Positions 1-9,028 are shown, counted from the first letter of the stretch. The stretch: 64,000 bases of DNA from Pelagerythrobacter marensis (GCF_001028625.1 NZ_CP011805.1:992001-1056000), one strand, 5' to 3'. The notes: generated from the sequence alone by a model not told the origin. Numbers and translations are program-made.

Positions 1-813
1 TATTCGATCGATGGCGTGGAATACGCGCCGACCGACGCCATGAATCATGACGAGGTCGGCTACGCCACGCTGAACCGCGATGCAGGCGCGGGGGTGACTG
101 TGGCTCACAAGACCCTGCCGCTGCCGAGCTATGTCGAGATCACCGCGCTGGACAGCGGCCGAACGATTCTGGCCAGAGTGGAACGGCGCGGCCCAATGAC
201 GAACGCCCGCGTAGTGGCCTTGTCCGCGGATGCTGCCGCCCAACTGGGCGCAGGCGAGGGCGCTCCCGTGCGCGTGAGGCGGGTCAATCCGCCGGAAGTG
301 CAGCGAGCAGACCTGAGGGCAGGGCGGACGGCTCCCCTGCGGATGGAAACGCCGGAAACTCTGCTTCACGTGCTGCGCCGCAAATTGCCGCAAATGGGCT
401 CCGTCAATCTTGCGGGAACGCGTCAGCCCCCCGTCCCCTCGGGCGTGCAGGCTGGGGATCGTGCCAGCGAGCCGGAGGCGAATACTCCGAAGCCGAGCGG
501 AACAGGACCATCGACCTATCCGCTTGCACCCATTGGCGGGCAGGCTGTCACTGGTGAAAATGGAGCGGCGCCTTCGGTTGCCCCCACCCGACCATCGGCG
601 AACGCAGATGGATTCGTGGTTCAGGCCGCCGCCTTTTCCAGCAAGGCGAATGCCGACCGAGCGGCAAGGGCACTGGGCGGCTTCGTTTCACAGGCCGGTC
701 GCTTCTACCGTGTCCGGACTGGTCCGTACGAGAGCCGTGGACAGGCCGAAGCCGCGCTCGCCAAGGTTCGCGCCGCCGGTTATAGCGACGCAAGAGTTTT
801 CACAGCACGTTGA
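1..813 (+). CDS. rlpA: RlpA-like double-psi beta-barrel protein with C-terminal SPOR domain (5' end outside window)
   Basis: The frame is open from base 1, so the start and any signal peptide lie upstream; 270 codons are visible. Codons about 5-95 look like the double-psi beta-barrel of RlpA, with AHKTLP at codons 35-40. A long Pro/Thr/Gly-rich linker follows, then a SPOR domain over the last 68 codons. SPOR domains bind denuded glycan strands at the septum, and RlpA proteins are septal lytic transglycosylases or division-ring proteins. The usual NDRGP motif reads ERRGP at codons 61-65, so the Asp regarded as catalytic in active RlpA is Arg here. The protein may therefore be a non-catalytic septal binder. 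The next gene also acts on peptidoglycan. The family call is firm; activity is uncertain. Confidence 0.85.
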   Translation, partial: YSIDGVEYAPTDAMNHDEVGYATLNRDAGAGVTVAHKTLPLPSYVEITALDSGRTILARVERRGPMTNARVVALSADAAAQLGAGEGAPVRVRRVNPPEVQRADLRAGRTAPLRMETPETLLHVLRRKLPQMGSVNLAGTRQPPVPSGVQAGDRASEPEANTPKPSGTGPSTYPLAPIGGQAVTGENGAAPSVAPTRPSANADGFVVQAAAFSSKANADRAARALGGFVSQAGRFYRVRTGPYESRGQAEAALAKVRAAGYSDARVFTAR

Positions 814-846
814 ACCGCCGGCTTCCGCCCGGCGGCGGGAGCGCAC

Positions 847-2010
847 TTGACCGGTTATCTTCGATATGTGGCAATCTTGCCTGCGCTGGCGTTGGCAACC
901 GCTTCGACTGGGGCAGGGTCTGACCTTCAGCGGGAGGCGGAGCCTTTTGCTGCGGCACCGATAGCGCTGCTCATCGATACCTCCTCGGGCCAGATCCTTT
1001 TCGCACGCGATGCGGATCGTCGGTTCATGCCTGCGTCGATCACCAAGGTGATGACGATGTTTCTGGCCTTCGAACTGATCGAAGAAGGGAAGCTGTCGCC
1101 GGGGCAATCCTTTGCCATGAGCGAGCAGGCCTATCGCGACTGGTACGGCAAGGGATCGCGCATGTTCCTGGAACTGGGCGAGGTCGTCACCGTCGAAACG
1201 CTGTTGCTCGGCATCGCGAATGTTTCCGCCAACGACGGTGCTGCCGTGCTGGCGGAAGGGGTCGCCGGTTCGGTCGATGACTGGGTCGTGCTGATGAACG
1301 CCAAGGCGCGTGAAATCGGCATGAACGATAGCCATTTCGGCACGCCGAACGGATGGATGGACGAAGGGCGCACATTCTCCACTGCGCATGATCTGGCCCT
1401 GCTCGCACGCGAAATGATCGCGCGGCATCCGCGGCTTTATCGCTTCTATTTCGGTCGTGAGGGTCTCGACTACCGCGGTGTGGCGCAGGCGAACCACGAC
1501 CCGATCAGAGGGCGCGTGGCCGGCGCGGACGGGATCAAGACCGGCTTTACCAATCAGGCAGGCTACGGCTTTCTCGGCAGTGCGGAGCGGGATGGCCGCA
1601 GGCTGGTGATGGTCGCCGCCGCCGCAGCCTCGTCGCGGGAGCGCAGGGATGTTTCGATCGCAATGATGGAGTGGGGCTTCGATGCATTCGATAGCCGCGG
1701 CCTGTATCAGCGCGGCGCCTATGTGGGCGAGGCGCAGGTTCAGGAGGGGGCGGAACAGACCGTTCCGCTTGTCGCAGCCGCACCGATCAACGCCACCTTT
1801 GCGCGTGGAGCATCTTCGCAGCCAAAGCTGACGATCCGATACGAAGGGCCGCTGCGCGCGCCGCTGGAGGCGGGCGAGCACGTTGCGGAACTGGAGATCG
1901 AAATGGAAGGTGCGCCGCCTTCTCGCGTTCCCCTGGTTACCGGGCAGGCCGTGGCGTCGGCTACGGGCTGGCAGCGCCTTAGAAACGGGCTCTGGGGAGT
2001 GATCGGGTGA
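847..2010 (+). CDS. dacC: D-alanyl-D-alanine carboxypeptidase (PBP5/DacC type, peptidase S11)
   Basis: This periplasmic penicillin-binding protein trims the terminal D-Ala of peptidoglycan pentapeptides. All three S11 signatures are present: SITK at residues 64-67 (nucleophile Ser64, Lys67), SAN at 127-129 and KTG at 231-233. The C-terminal part (about 280-380) resembles the PBP5 C-terminal domain. The N-terminus carries a hydrophobic signal segment (residues 6-20). The start is TTG at 847, with GGGAG about six bases upstream; I see no better in-frame start. It overlaps tmk by four bases (GTGA), which suggests translational coupling into the tmk-holB-metG run. The exact paralogue name (dacA or dacC) cannot be decided from sequence alone. 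Confidence 0.9.
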   Translation: MTGYLRYVAILPALALATASTGAGSDLQREAEPFAAAPIALLIDTSSGQILFARDADRRFMPASITKVMTMFLAFELIEEGKLSPGQSFAMSEQAYRDWYGKGSRMFLELGEVVTVETLLLGIANVSANDGAAVLAEGVAGSVDDWVVLMNAKAREIGMNDSHFGTPNGWMDEGRTFSTAHDLALLAREMIARHPRLYRFYFGREGLDYRGVAQANHDPIRGRVAGADGIKTGFTNQAGYGFLGSAERDGRRLVMVAAAAASSRERRDVSIAMMEWGFDAFDSRGLYQRGAYVGEAQVQEGAEQTVPLVAAAPINATFARGASSQPKLTIRYEGPLRAPLEAGEHVAELEIEMEGAPPSRVPLVTGQAVASATGWQRLRNGLWGVIG

Positions 2011-2648
2011 GGCGCGGCCGTTTCATTGCCTTTGAAGGCGGGGAAGGGACAGGCAAATCCACCCAGGCGCATATGCTGGCAGACGCGCTCGGTCGCCGCG
2101 GTATCGACGCGGTGTTGACGCGCGAGCCCGGCGGAACGCCCGGCGCCGAGGCTATTCGCTCGCTGTTACTCGAACCGCCGGGGGAAGGGTGGGGCGCCCC
2201 GGCCGAGGCATTGCTGTTCGCAGCAGCCCGCGCCGACCATGTCACCCGCATGATCGGGCCCGCGCTGGAGCAGGGCCAGTGGGTCGTCTGCGACCGGTTC
2301 GTCGATTCGAGCCGTGCCTATCAAGGCGGGGCGGGCGGCGTCGGGGACGAGGCCGTGCGTACGCTGCACGCAATTGGCAGCGGTGGCCTGCGGCCTGATC
2401 TTACTCTGCTGATCGAGGTCCCTCCCGAGGTGGCGGCGGAGCGATTGTCCCGCCGCGATGCCGGCAGGACGGATGCGATCGGCGGCCGTGATGCGGATTA
2501 TCATGCGAAGGTGGCGCAGTCGTTTCGCACTTTCGCGGACGATGATTCTGCCGCCTTTTGGACTGTCGACGGGAATGCACCGGCAGAGCAGGTTCACGCG
2601 CGTGTCCTCGATGCACTGGCGCCGTTCCTGGACGAAGTCTCGCCGTGA
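2007..2648 (+). CDS. tmk: Thymidylate kinase
   Basis: Phosphorylates dTMP to dTDP with ATP, in the cytoplasm, for DNA synthesis. The 213-residue length is normal. The P-loop is GGEGTGKS at residues 11-18, the substrate-binding DR motif is Asp96-Arg97, and an arginine-rich lid (RLSRRDAGRTD) lies near residue 147. The GTG start overlaps the preceding stop (GTGA), and the gene's own stop overlaps the holB start in the same way. The tmk-holB order is common in bacteria and fits co-production of DNA replication functions. Confidence 0.95.
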   Translation: MRRGRFIAFEGGEGTGKSTQAHMLADALGRRGIDAVLTREPGGTPGAEAIRSLLLEPPGEGWGAPAEALLFAAARADHVTRMIGPALEQGQWVVCDRFVDSSRAYQGGAGGVGDEAVRTLHAIGSGGLRPDLTLLIEVPPEVAAERLSRRDAGRTDAIGGRDADYHAKVAQSFRTFADDDSAAFWTVDGNAPAEQVHARVLDALAPFLDEVSP

Positions 2649-3604
2649 GCCTGCTCGGTCACGAAGGGCCATGGCGCGAATGGCGCAAGGCACTCGGCGG
2701 AGAGCGCATGCATCACGCCTGGCTGCTGGCAGGCAAGCGCGGGCTCGGGAAAATGCACTTCGCGCAAGCGGCTGCACGCGCGCTCTGCGGGGCGGAGGAC
2801 GCCGATGGCAGTGCCCAGCACCCGGACATTCACGTTCTTACCCATTTGCCGAAGGACGATAAGGAAGAACGGAAGAGAGGCGATGGCAAACCCTACGAGG
2901 TTCGCCGCAACATTACCGTGGGGCAGATACGTGCGTTGCAGCAGCGCCTGACAACACGCCCCACGCTTGGGTCGCGCAGAGCCGTGATCATCGATCCGGC
3001 GGACGATCTGGAAAAGAGCGCGTCCAACGCGTTGCTCAAAAGCCTGGAGGAGCCGCCGGCGGGAACATACTTTCTGCTGGTGGCCCATCGCCCGGCCAAA
3101 TTGTTGCCGACGATCCGTTCGCGCTGCCGTGTTCTGCGCTTCTCAGCGCTCGACGACGACGCGCTCGGCAATTGGCTGACGTCACAGGTTCCCGAATGCG
3201 ATGCGGACACTCGTGCTGCTGCTGTCCGCGCTTCGGGTGGATCGCCCGGGCTTGCCCTCGATTTCGTAAATCGCGGGCTTGGCCCCCTCGACACGCTGAT
3301 GTCGCGCATCGTGCGCGATGGGGATCGAAATTTCGAATTGCGGGGCCAACTCGCGGATGTGGTCGGCGCGCGGCCGGATCGCGAGCGGATAGCTGCAATC
3401 CTCGACCTGGCCCGCTCGGTTCTCGCCAGCGAAATGAACCGCGCGGACCGCCACGCCTGGAGCCCGCTGGTCGATGCGCACGCCGAACTCGTCCGGCTTG
3501 CAGGCCAGGCGCCAACCTATAACTTCGATCCCGGATTGCTCGTGATGGAAATCGGCACCTTGCTCGCCTCGGCGGCGCCCGCTAGCGAGCGCGCCGATGT
3601 CTGA
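2645..3604 (+). CDS. holB: DNA polymerase III subunit delta prime
   Basis: Clamp-loader subunit that helps load the beta sliding clamp. I place the start at GTG 2645, overlapping the tmk stop in a GTGA junction; the frame extends further upstream only as antisense-free read-through of tmk. The 319-residue product has the AAA+ fold signature: a degenerate P-loop (GKRGLGK, followed by Met instead of Ser/Thr) near residue 27, and the SRC motif in IRSRCRVLRF near residue 160. The four-cysteine zinc module known from E. coli delta prime is not visible: only one Cys lies in that region. A degenerate Walker A fits the known lack of ATPase activity of delta prime. It overlaps metG by eight bases. Confidence 0.9.
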   Translation: MSLLGHEGPWREWRKALGGERMHHAWLLAGKRGLGKMHFAQAAARALCGAEDADGSAQHPDIHVLTHLPKDDKEERKRGDGKPYEVRRNITVGQIRALQQRLTTRPTLGSRRAVIIDPADDLEKSASNALLKSLEEPPAGTYFLLVAHRPAKLLPTIRSRCRVLRFSALDDDALGNWLTSQVPECDADTRAAAVRASGGSPGLALDFVNRGLGPLDTLMSRIVRDGDRNFELRGQLADVVGARPDRERIAAILDLARSVLASEMNRADRHAWSPLVDAHAELVRLAGQAPTYNFDPGLLVMEIGTLLASAAPASERADV

Positions 3605-5156
3605 ACCTTTTTATATCACCACCGCGATCAACTATCCGAACGGTCGCCCCCACATCGGCCATGCCTACGAGGCCGTGGCCGCCGACGTCATCGCGCGCTT
3701 TCACCGGGCGATGGGACGCGAGGTGCGTTTCCAGACCGGCACCGACGAGCACGGGCTGAAGATGGCTCGGAAGGCCGCCGAACAGAACCGCAGCGCGAGC
3801 GACCTCGCCGAAGAGATGTCCGGTTATTTCAAAGAGATGGCTGGCGCTCTCAACATCTCTTACGATCGCTTCATCCGTACCTCGGAAAGCGATCATCATC
3901 GCGCCAGCCAGACGATCTGGCGCGCGATGGAGGCCAGGGGCGATCTCTATCTCGATCGGTACGAGGGTTGGTATTCCGTTCGGGATGAAGCCTATTACGA
4001 CGAGAAGGAACTGGTCGCCGGCGAGGCAGGCGAAAAGCTCTCGCCCCAGGGAACTCCCGTCGAATGGACTGTGGAAGAAAGCTGGTTCTTCCGCCTTTCC
4101 CGATATCAGGACCAGATTCTGGACCTGCTCCGCAGCCCCGGTTTCTGCGAGCCGGAAAGCCGCCGCAACGAAATGATCGCGTTCGTTTCGGGCGGTTTGA
4201 AGGATCTGTCGGTCAGCAGGACCAGCTTCGACTGGGGCGTCCCGGTTCCCGGCAGCGACGGCCATGTCATGTACGTCTGGGTCGATGCCCTGACGAACTA
4301 CATCACCGGCCTCGGCTATCCCGACGACACCGATCTGTGGAGCAAGTTCTGGCCGGCGGACCTTCACCTGATCGGCAAGGACATCGTTCGTTTCCACACG
4401 GTCTATTGGCCAGCGTTCTTGATGAGCGCAGACCTGCCGCTCCCGAAAAAGGTGTTCGGTCACGGATTTCTGCTCAACCGGGGGCAGAAGGAGTCCAAGT
4501 CTCTCGGTAATGTGACCGATCCGCTTGAACTGGCGAGCCGTTTCGGTGTCGACCCGCTGCGCTATTTCTTCCTGCGGGAAATCGCCTTCGGGCAGGACGG
4601 TAGCTATTCTGCCGAAGCGATCGTCACCCGCGCCAATGCCGAACTGGCAAACAGCTTCGGCAATCTGGCGCAGCGAACTTTGTCCATGATTTTCAAAAAC
4701 ATGGAAGGTAAAATTGCAAGTCATGACGTCGCACAGAACGATGCTGACCTGATCGCTGCCGTTCGCAAGGCTTGCGAGGAGGATCTGCCGCGCGAGTTCG
4801 AGCGCCTGAATTTCTCCAACGGGCTCGAAGCATGGATGCGCGCAGTTTTCGCGTGCAATCAGTATGTCGACGAGCAGGCCCCTTGGGCCCTGCGCAAGAC
4901 CGATCCTGAGCGGATGGAAGTCGTCCTCATGACCCTTCTGCGCTGTGTCCATGATCTTGCCATCGCCGTACGGCCGGTCGTGCCCGCCGCAGCGGACGCG
5001 CTTCTCGATCAGATGGGGGTTCGCGCCGATGAACGTGATTTTGCGTCGATCGGGAGCGAGGAGTGGTTCGACCGGCTGGTCGAAAGCGGCTTTACGATCG
5101 AGCGACCGACCGGCGTTTTCCCGCGCCTGGAATTGCCCGACAACGAGGCGGTCTGA
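3597..5156 (+). CDS. metG: Methionyl-tRNA synthetase
   Basis: Class I aminoacyl-tRNA synthetase charging tRNA-Met. The HIGH motif is exact at residues 19-22 and the KMSKS counterpart is KESKS at 298-302. The connective-peptide region lacks the four-cysteine zinc knuckle, as in the short alphaproteobacterial and Gram-positive form. The 519-residue protein also lacks the C-terminal EMAP/Trbp111-like dimerisation domain. A separate CsaA/EMAP-type tRNA-binding protein is encoded at 50749-51120. The ATG start lies inside the holB 3' end, and the stop overlaps the tatD start (TGATG), so the gene sits inside a coupled operon. Confidence 0.97.
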   Translation: MSEPFYITTAINYPNGRPHIGHAYEAVAADVIARFHRAMGREVRFQTGTDEHGLKMARKAAEQNRSASDLAEEMSGYFKEMAGALNISYDRFIRTSESDHHRASQTIWRAMEARGDLYLDRYEGWYSVRDEAYYDEKELVAGEAGEKLSPQGTPVEWTVEESWFFRLSRYQDQILDLLRSPGFCEPESRRNEMIAFVSGGLKDLSVSRTSFDWGVPVPGSDGHVMYVWVDALTNYITGLGYPDDTDLWSKFWPADLHLIGKDIVRFHTVYWPAFLMSADLPLPKKVFGHGFLLNRGQKESKSLGNVTDPLELASRFGVDPLRYFFLREIAFGQDGSYSAEAIVTRANAELANSFGNLAQRTLSMIFKNMEGKIASHDVAQNDADLIAAVRKACEEDLPREFERLNFSNGLEAWMRAVFACNQYVDEQAPWALRKTDPERMEVVLMTLLRCVHDLAIAVRPVVPAAADALLDQMGVRADERDFASIGSEEWFDRLVESGFTIERPTGVFPRLELPDNEAV

Positions 5157-5932
5157 TGCTGATCGATAGCCACTGCCATCTCGAATACGAAGGTCTCGCC
5201 GAAAATCAGGGCGAGGCGCTGGATCGCGCGCGTGCAGCGGGGGTAGGGGGCTTTCTCAACATCTCGACCCGGCGCAGCGAGTGGGAGAGGGTGGTCGGCA
5301 CCGCCAACCGCGAGCACGACGTCTGGGCCAGCGTCGGCATTCATCCGCATGAAGCCGATGCGCACGAAGATCTCGGCGTGGCCGAATTGCGGGATGCGAC
5401 CAGCGATCCGCGCGTGATCGGCATCGGCGAGACCGGTCTCGATTATTTCTATGACAAGTCTGAGCGTGCTGTGCAGCAGGCGCTGTTCCGTATGCACATC
5501 GGCGTCGCGCGGGAAACCGGGGTGCCGCTCATTATTCATACTCGCGATGCGGATACCGATACGGCCGCAATCCTTGCCGAAGAAATGGAAAAGGGCGCTT
5601 TTCCCGCGCTGATCCACTGCTTCACAGCGTCACGCGCTTTCGCCGCTACCGTGCTCGATCTGGGCCTGTCGATCTCACTTTCGGGCATCGTGACGTTCAA
5701 GAATGCCAAAGAACTGCAGGAAATCGCAAAGGATTTGCCTGCGGATCGTTTGCTGGTAGAAACCGACAGCCCGTTCCTCGCGCCGGTTCCGCATCGCGGA
5801 AAACCCTGCGAGCCGGCATTCGTCCGCAATACGGCGGAATTTCTGGCCTCTTTGCGCGATGAACCGTTCGAGCAGCTGGCCGAGACCACGACCACCAATT
5901 TCTTCCGCCTGTTCTCCAGGGCGGCTGCATGA
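5156..5932 (+). CDS. tatD: TatD family metal-dependent DNase
   Basis: Amidohydrolase-fold nuclease (3'-5' DNase/RNase activity is known for E. coli TatD). The start is ATG 5156, overlapping the metG stop by one base (TGATG). This gives 258 residues; longer readings would extend into metG. Metal ligands are in place: His6 and His8 in DSHCH, Glu92 in GETGLDY, His128, His154 and Asp204 in ETDSPFLAP. The metG-tatD-MBL hydrolase order is frequent in alphaproteobacteria, which supports the call. It overlaps the next gene by four bases (ATGA). Confidence 0.93.
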   Translation: MLIDSHCHLEYEGLAENQGEALDRARAAGVGGFLNISTRRSEWERVVGTANREHDVWASVGIHPHEADAHEDLGVAELRDATSDPRVIGIGETGLDYFYDKSERAVQQALFRMHIGVARETGVPLIIHTRDADTDTAAILAEEMEKGAFPALIHCFTASRAFAATVLDLGLSISLSGIVTFKNAKELQEIAKDLPADRLLVETDSPFLAPVPHRGKPCEPAFVRNTAEFLASLRDEPFEQLAETTTTNFFRLFSRAAA

Positions 5933-6696
5933 AGTGCATCGTTCTGGGGTCTGGCACATCGACGGGCGTTCCCAGGATTGGGGGCGACTGGGGCGATTGC
6001 GATCCGTCTGAACCCAGGAACCGCCGTACCCGTGTGTCTATCCTGCTGGAAAGTGACGAAGGCCGGCGTTTGCTGATCGATACGTCGACCGACTTGCGTC
6101 AGCAGTTTCTGACCAACGACATCGACGCCATCGATGCCGTGTTCTGGACGCACGATCACGCCGATCACTGTCACGGGATCGACGATCTCCGCGTGCTTCG
6201 CTACGGTCGGGGCGGCCCGATACCCGGTTATGCCTCGACTTTCACTGTCGAACGGCTGCGGCGCAGGTTCGATTATGTCTTCGCCGGTCAGCACGGCTAT
6301 CCGACGATCGTTTCGCTCGATACGCTTGATCGGTTGCGTCTTTGCGCAGGATTCTCGGTCGAATGGTGCCAGATGCCGCACGGGCCGGCGCAATCGACCG
6401 GATATCGCTTCGAATGTGACGGAAAATCCGTAGCTTACGCCACCGATTTCAGCGAGATTCGGGAGGAAATGGTTGATACATTTGCCGATGTCGACCTGCT
6501 TGTCGTCGACTGTCTTCGCCGAGAACCGCATCCCACGCATGCGCATCTGGCGATGGCTCTCGAGCTTGCAGATCGCTGCCGTGCCCGGCAGACGGTGCTG
6601 ACGCATCTGGACAAGAGCATGGACTATCGAACGCTATCCGGCGAAGTTCCTGCTGGCGTGATGGTCGGCTACGACGGGCTGGAGGTGACGGCATGA
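5929..6696 (+). CDS. MBL-fold metallo-hydrolase (PhnP-like)
   Basis: A 255-residue metallo-beta-lactamase-fold hydrolase. The zinc-binding motif THDHADH has its ligands at His75, His77, Asp79 and His80; further candidate ligands are His in QMPHG and in THLDKS near the C-terminus. The N-terminal GSGTSTGVPRIG and the spacing resemble the PhnP / cyclic phosphate phosphodiesterase group. The real substrate is unknown. The gene is translationally coupled to tatD (ATGA) and to the small membrane protein downstream (ATGA). The neighbourhood suggests a housekeeping nucleic-acid or nucleotide role, but this is inference. Confidence 0.85.
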   Translation: MKCIVLGSGTSTGVPRIGGDWGDCDPSEPRNRRTRVSILLESDEGRRLLIDTSTDLRQQFLTNDIDAIDAVFWTHDHADHCHGIDDLRVLRYGRGGPIPGYASTFTVERLRRRFDYVFAGQHGYPTIVSLDTLDRLRLCAGFSVEWCQMPHGPAQSTGYRFECDGKSVAYATDFSEIREEMVDTFADVDLLVVDCLRREPHPTHAHLAMALELADRCRARQTVLTHLDKSMDYRTLSGEVPAGVMVGYDGLEVTA

Positions 6697-6863
6697 GCGA
6701 ATACGACACGGTACGGCTGGTCGCGCTCGCAGGATGGCTGATCCTGGCGCTCAGCGTGTTCGCGTCGTTCCGGCTGGACTGGAAGAAGAGTGTTCGCATG
6801 GCGCTGATCTGGGTACTGCTGTTCGGCGGAGCGGCGATCCTGTTCGGTCTCATCCTCGGATAG
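6693..6863 (+). CDS. Small two-helix membrane protein (56 aa)
   Basis: An open frame of 56 codons that starts with ATG overlapping the stop of the MBL hydrolase (ATGA) and ends with TAG at 6861-6863. The product has two strongly hydrophobic segments, residues about 7-25 and 37-56, separated by a short basic loop (RLDWKKS). That pattern fits a small inner-membrane protein with two helices. No known family is recognised. Evidence for a real gene is the exact four-base overlap, the hydrophobic pattern and its place at the end of a coupled operon. Function is unknown. Confidence 0.65.
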   Translation: MSEYDTVRLVALAGWLILALSVFASFRLDWKKSVRMALIWVLLFGGAAILFGLILG

Positions 6864-6889
6864 CTCATGCACCTGCGATTTGATTTAAC

Positions 6890-6903
6890 ATAATATATAT
6901 TAT
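6890..6903. promoter_or_regulatory. A+T-rich 14-bp perfect palindrome upstream of mazG
   Basis: ATAATATATATTAT reads the same on both strands and lies 11 bases before the mazG ATG, in an otherwise G+C-rich region. It could contain the -10 region of a mazG promoter or be a regulator site; the sequence alone does not distinguish these. Confidence 0.35.
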
Positions 6904-6914
6904 CGCTTCGATCT

Positions 6915-7682
6915 ATGTCCGGACAGCTCGACCGCCTTCTCCGCATAATGGCCACTCTGCGCGACCCTGTGAACGGTTGCGAGTGGGATCGTGCGCAACG
7001 CTTCGAGACGATTGTTCCGCACACGATCGAAGAAGCTTACGAGGTCGCAGATGCGGTGGCCCGCGGCGACCTGGAGGATCTCCGCGACGAACTCGGCGAC
7101 TTGCTGTTTCAGGTCGTCTTCCAGGGTCGGATTGCCGAAGAAGCCGGCCATTTCGATTTCAACGACATTGCGGCAGCCATTGCCGACAAGCTGGAAGCGC
7201 GCCACCCGCACATCTTCGGCGACGCCCAATGGGCGACCGGGATGCGTGAAGAACGCTGGGAGGCAATCAAGGCGCAGGAACGAGCGGCCAAGGGCGCCGA
7301 AAGTGCGCTCGATGGTGTGGCGATGGCACTCCCGGCGCTGTCGCGTGCGGAAAAGCTCCAGAAGCGTGCCGCGCGGGTCGGCTTCGACTGGCCCGATACT
7401 GCCGGTCCGCGCGCCAAGGTGGTCGAGGAAATGGACGAGTTGGAACAAGCAAAGGACCACGCCGAGCGTCTGGATGAAGCCGGCGACCTTCTCTTCTCTG
7501 CCGTCAACCTCGTTCGCGCTCACGGTATCTCGGCCGAAGAGGCATTACGCGCGGCAAACGCCAAGTTCGAGCGCCGCTTCCGCGCGATGGAAGATCACGC
7601 AGAGGAACCGCTGGCCAATCTGACGGTGGAAGATCAGGAGGATCTTTGGCGCAGGGTCAAGCGCGACGAACGGGGTTCCTAG
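6915..7682 (+). CDS. mazG: Nucleoside triphosphate pyrophosphohydrolase MazG
   Basis: Hydrolyses NTPs/dNTPs to monophosphates and pyrophosphate (house-cleaning; lowers ppGpp in E. coli). The 255-residue protein shows two MazG-type helical repeats. The first (about residues 10-110) holds EEAYEVADA and DELGDLLFQVVF, the acidic helices that bind Mg2+. The second (about 145-230) holds VVEEMDELEQA and EAGDLLFSAVNLVRAHG. Its stop TAG (7680-7682) overlaps the hflX stop on the other strand, so the two genes converge with no spacer. Confidence 0.93.
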   Translation: MSGQLDRLLRIMATLRDPVNGCEWDRAQRFETIVPHTIEEAYEVADAVARGDLEDLRDELGDLLFQVVFQGRIAEEAGHFDFNDIAAAIADKLEARHPHIFGDAQWATGMREERWEAIKAQERAAKGAESALDGVAMALPALSRAEKLQKRAARVGFDWPDTAGPRAKVVEEMDELEQAKDHAERLDEAGDLLFSAVNLVRAHGISAEEALRAANAKFERRFRAMEDHAEEPLANLTVEDQEDLWRRVKRDERGS

Positions 7683-9028
7683 TCGACCAGGCTTTCGAAC
7701 CGCCCCAGTTCCTTCGGCGTCAAACGCACGAGAACGCGACGTCTCGGTTCTTCGCCCCCCTCGTCCACAACATCGTCTTCGATCACTTCGCCGTGAGCAT
7801 GAAGCCAGGCAATCTTCTGTCCGCTTGCGGCGGGTAGCACAATCTCATGAACTTTCGCCCCTGCCGTCAGCAGCGCGTCGAGCCGCGTGAGTAGCGCCTC
7901 AACTCCCTCCCCCGTCACGGCGGAAATCGGCACGGAATTCTCGTCCAGCTGAGCGCTCTCTATGAGCCTGTCGTGTTCCGGCGAAGTCAGCAAATCGGTC
8001 TTGTTCCACGCCTCAACGACAGGGATCGCGTCGCCCTGCCCCTCTTCCCCGTTCGCAACGCCGAGATCGCCCAGCACGGCCAGAACTTGTGCCTTCTGGG
8101 CCGCAGAGGCGGGATTGGCCATATCGCGCACGTGGACGATGACGTCTGCGCCCGTAACTTCCTCCAAAGTCGCCCGAAATGCCGCGACGAGCTGGGTCGG
8201 AAGGTCGGAAATGAAGCCGACGGTATCCGACAGAATGACTTTTTCCACCCCCGGCAGGCGGACAGAGCGCATCGTGGGATCCAGCGTGGCGAACAGAAGA
8301 TCTTCCGCCATAACAGCTTCACCGGTCAATTTATTGAAAAGTGTTGACTTTCCTGCATTGGTATAGCCGACGAGAGCGATGACAGGCCAAGGCGCCCGGC
8401 TCCGTCTTTCGCGGTGGAGAGCGCGGGTTTTGCGTACCTGTTCCAGTTCCTTGCGCAGGCGGCCCATGCGCTGACGGATCATGCGCCGGTCAGCCTCGAT
8501 CTGGGTTTCGCCCGGTCCACCGAGAAATCCGAAGCCGCCGCGCTGCCGTTCGAGGTGAGTCCACGAGCGGACAAGGCGACTTTGCTGATAATCCAGGTGC
8601 GCAAGTTCCACCTGAAGCCGCCCCTCCGCCGTGGCCGCGCGTTCGCCGAAGATCTCGAGGATCAGGCCCGTCCGGTCGATCACCTTACGGCGAAGCGACT
8701 CTTCCAGATTGCGCTGCTGGATGGCCGACAAAGCGCCGTCGATCACGACCAGTTCGGCTTCGTGCTGTTCACACGCGGTGGCGATATTCTCGACCTGGCC
8801 CGAGCCGAACAAAGTGCCCGGCTTCACCTGCCGTACGGGGATGACGCTCGCGTCGGCAACCACGATACCGATCGCCAGGGCAAGCCCGCAGGCTTCGGCC
8901 AGGCGCGAATCGGCGTCCAGATCGTGCTGCTGCCCGCGGATGTCGGGACACACGACGACCGCACGCGCACCGCGCGAAACTTCGCTCAGGAGGTTGTCGT
9001 CGAAGCTCAGTCTTCGTCGCCTTCCCAC
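7679..9028 (-). CDS. hflX: Ribosome-associated GTPase HflX
   Basis: GTPase that splits or rescues stalled 70S ribosomes in stress. The HflX N-terminal domain has the diagnostic GGFGFLGGPGETQIE segment at residues 164-178. The GTPase domain has G1 GYTNAGKS at 221-228, G3 DTVGF and G4 NKTD. The start used is GTG 9028, which lies 22 bases inside the hfq 3' end; there is no ATG nearby in frame. It is the last gene of the dusB-ntr-hfq-hflX run, and the hfq-hflX order is conserved widely in proteobacteria. The 449-residue length fits the family. Confidence 0.93.
   Translation of the reverse strand: MGRRRRLSFDDNLLSEVSRGARAVVVCPDIRGQQHDLDADSRLAEACGLALAIGIVVADASVIPVRQVKPGTLFGSGQVENIATACEQHEAELVVIDGALSAIQQRNLEESLRRKVIDRTGLILEIFGERAATAEGRLQVELAHLDYQQSRLVRSWTHLERQRGGFGFLGGPGETQIEADRRMIRQRMGRLRKELEQVRKTRALHRERRSRAPWPVIALVGYTNAGKSTLFNKLTGEAVMAEDLLFATLDPTMRSVRLPGVEKVILSDTVGFISDLPTQLVAAFRATLEEVTGADVIVHVRDMANPASAAQKAQVLAVLGDLGVANGEEGQGDAIPVVEAWNKTDLLTSPEHDRLIESAQLDENSVPISAVTGEGVEALLTRLDALLTAGAKVHEIVLPAASGQKIAWLHAHGEVIEDDVVDEGGEEPRRRVLVRLTPKELGRFESLVD

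Noticed and set aside
2645..3604. holB as a pseudogene because its Walker A lacks Ser/Thr
   Set aside because: Delta prime is known to be an ATPase-inactive clamp-loader subunit; the SRC motif and length are normal.
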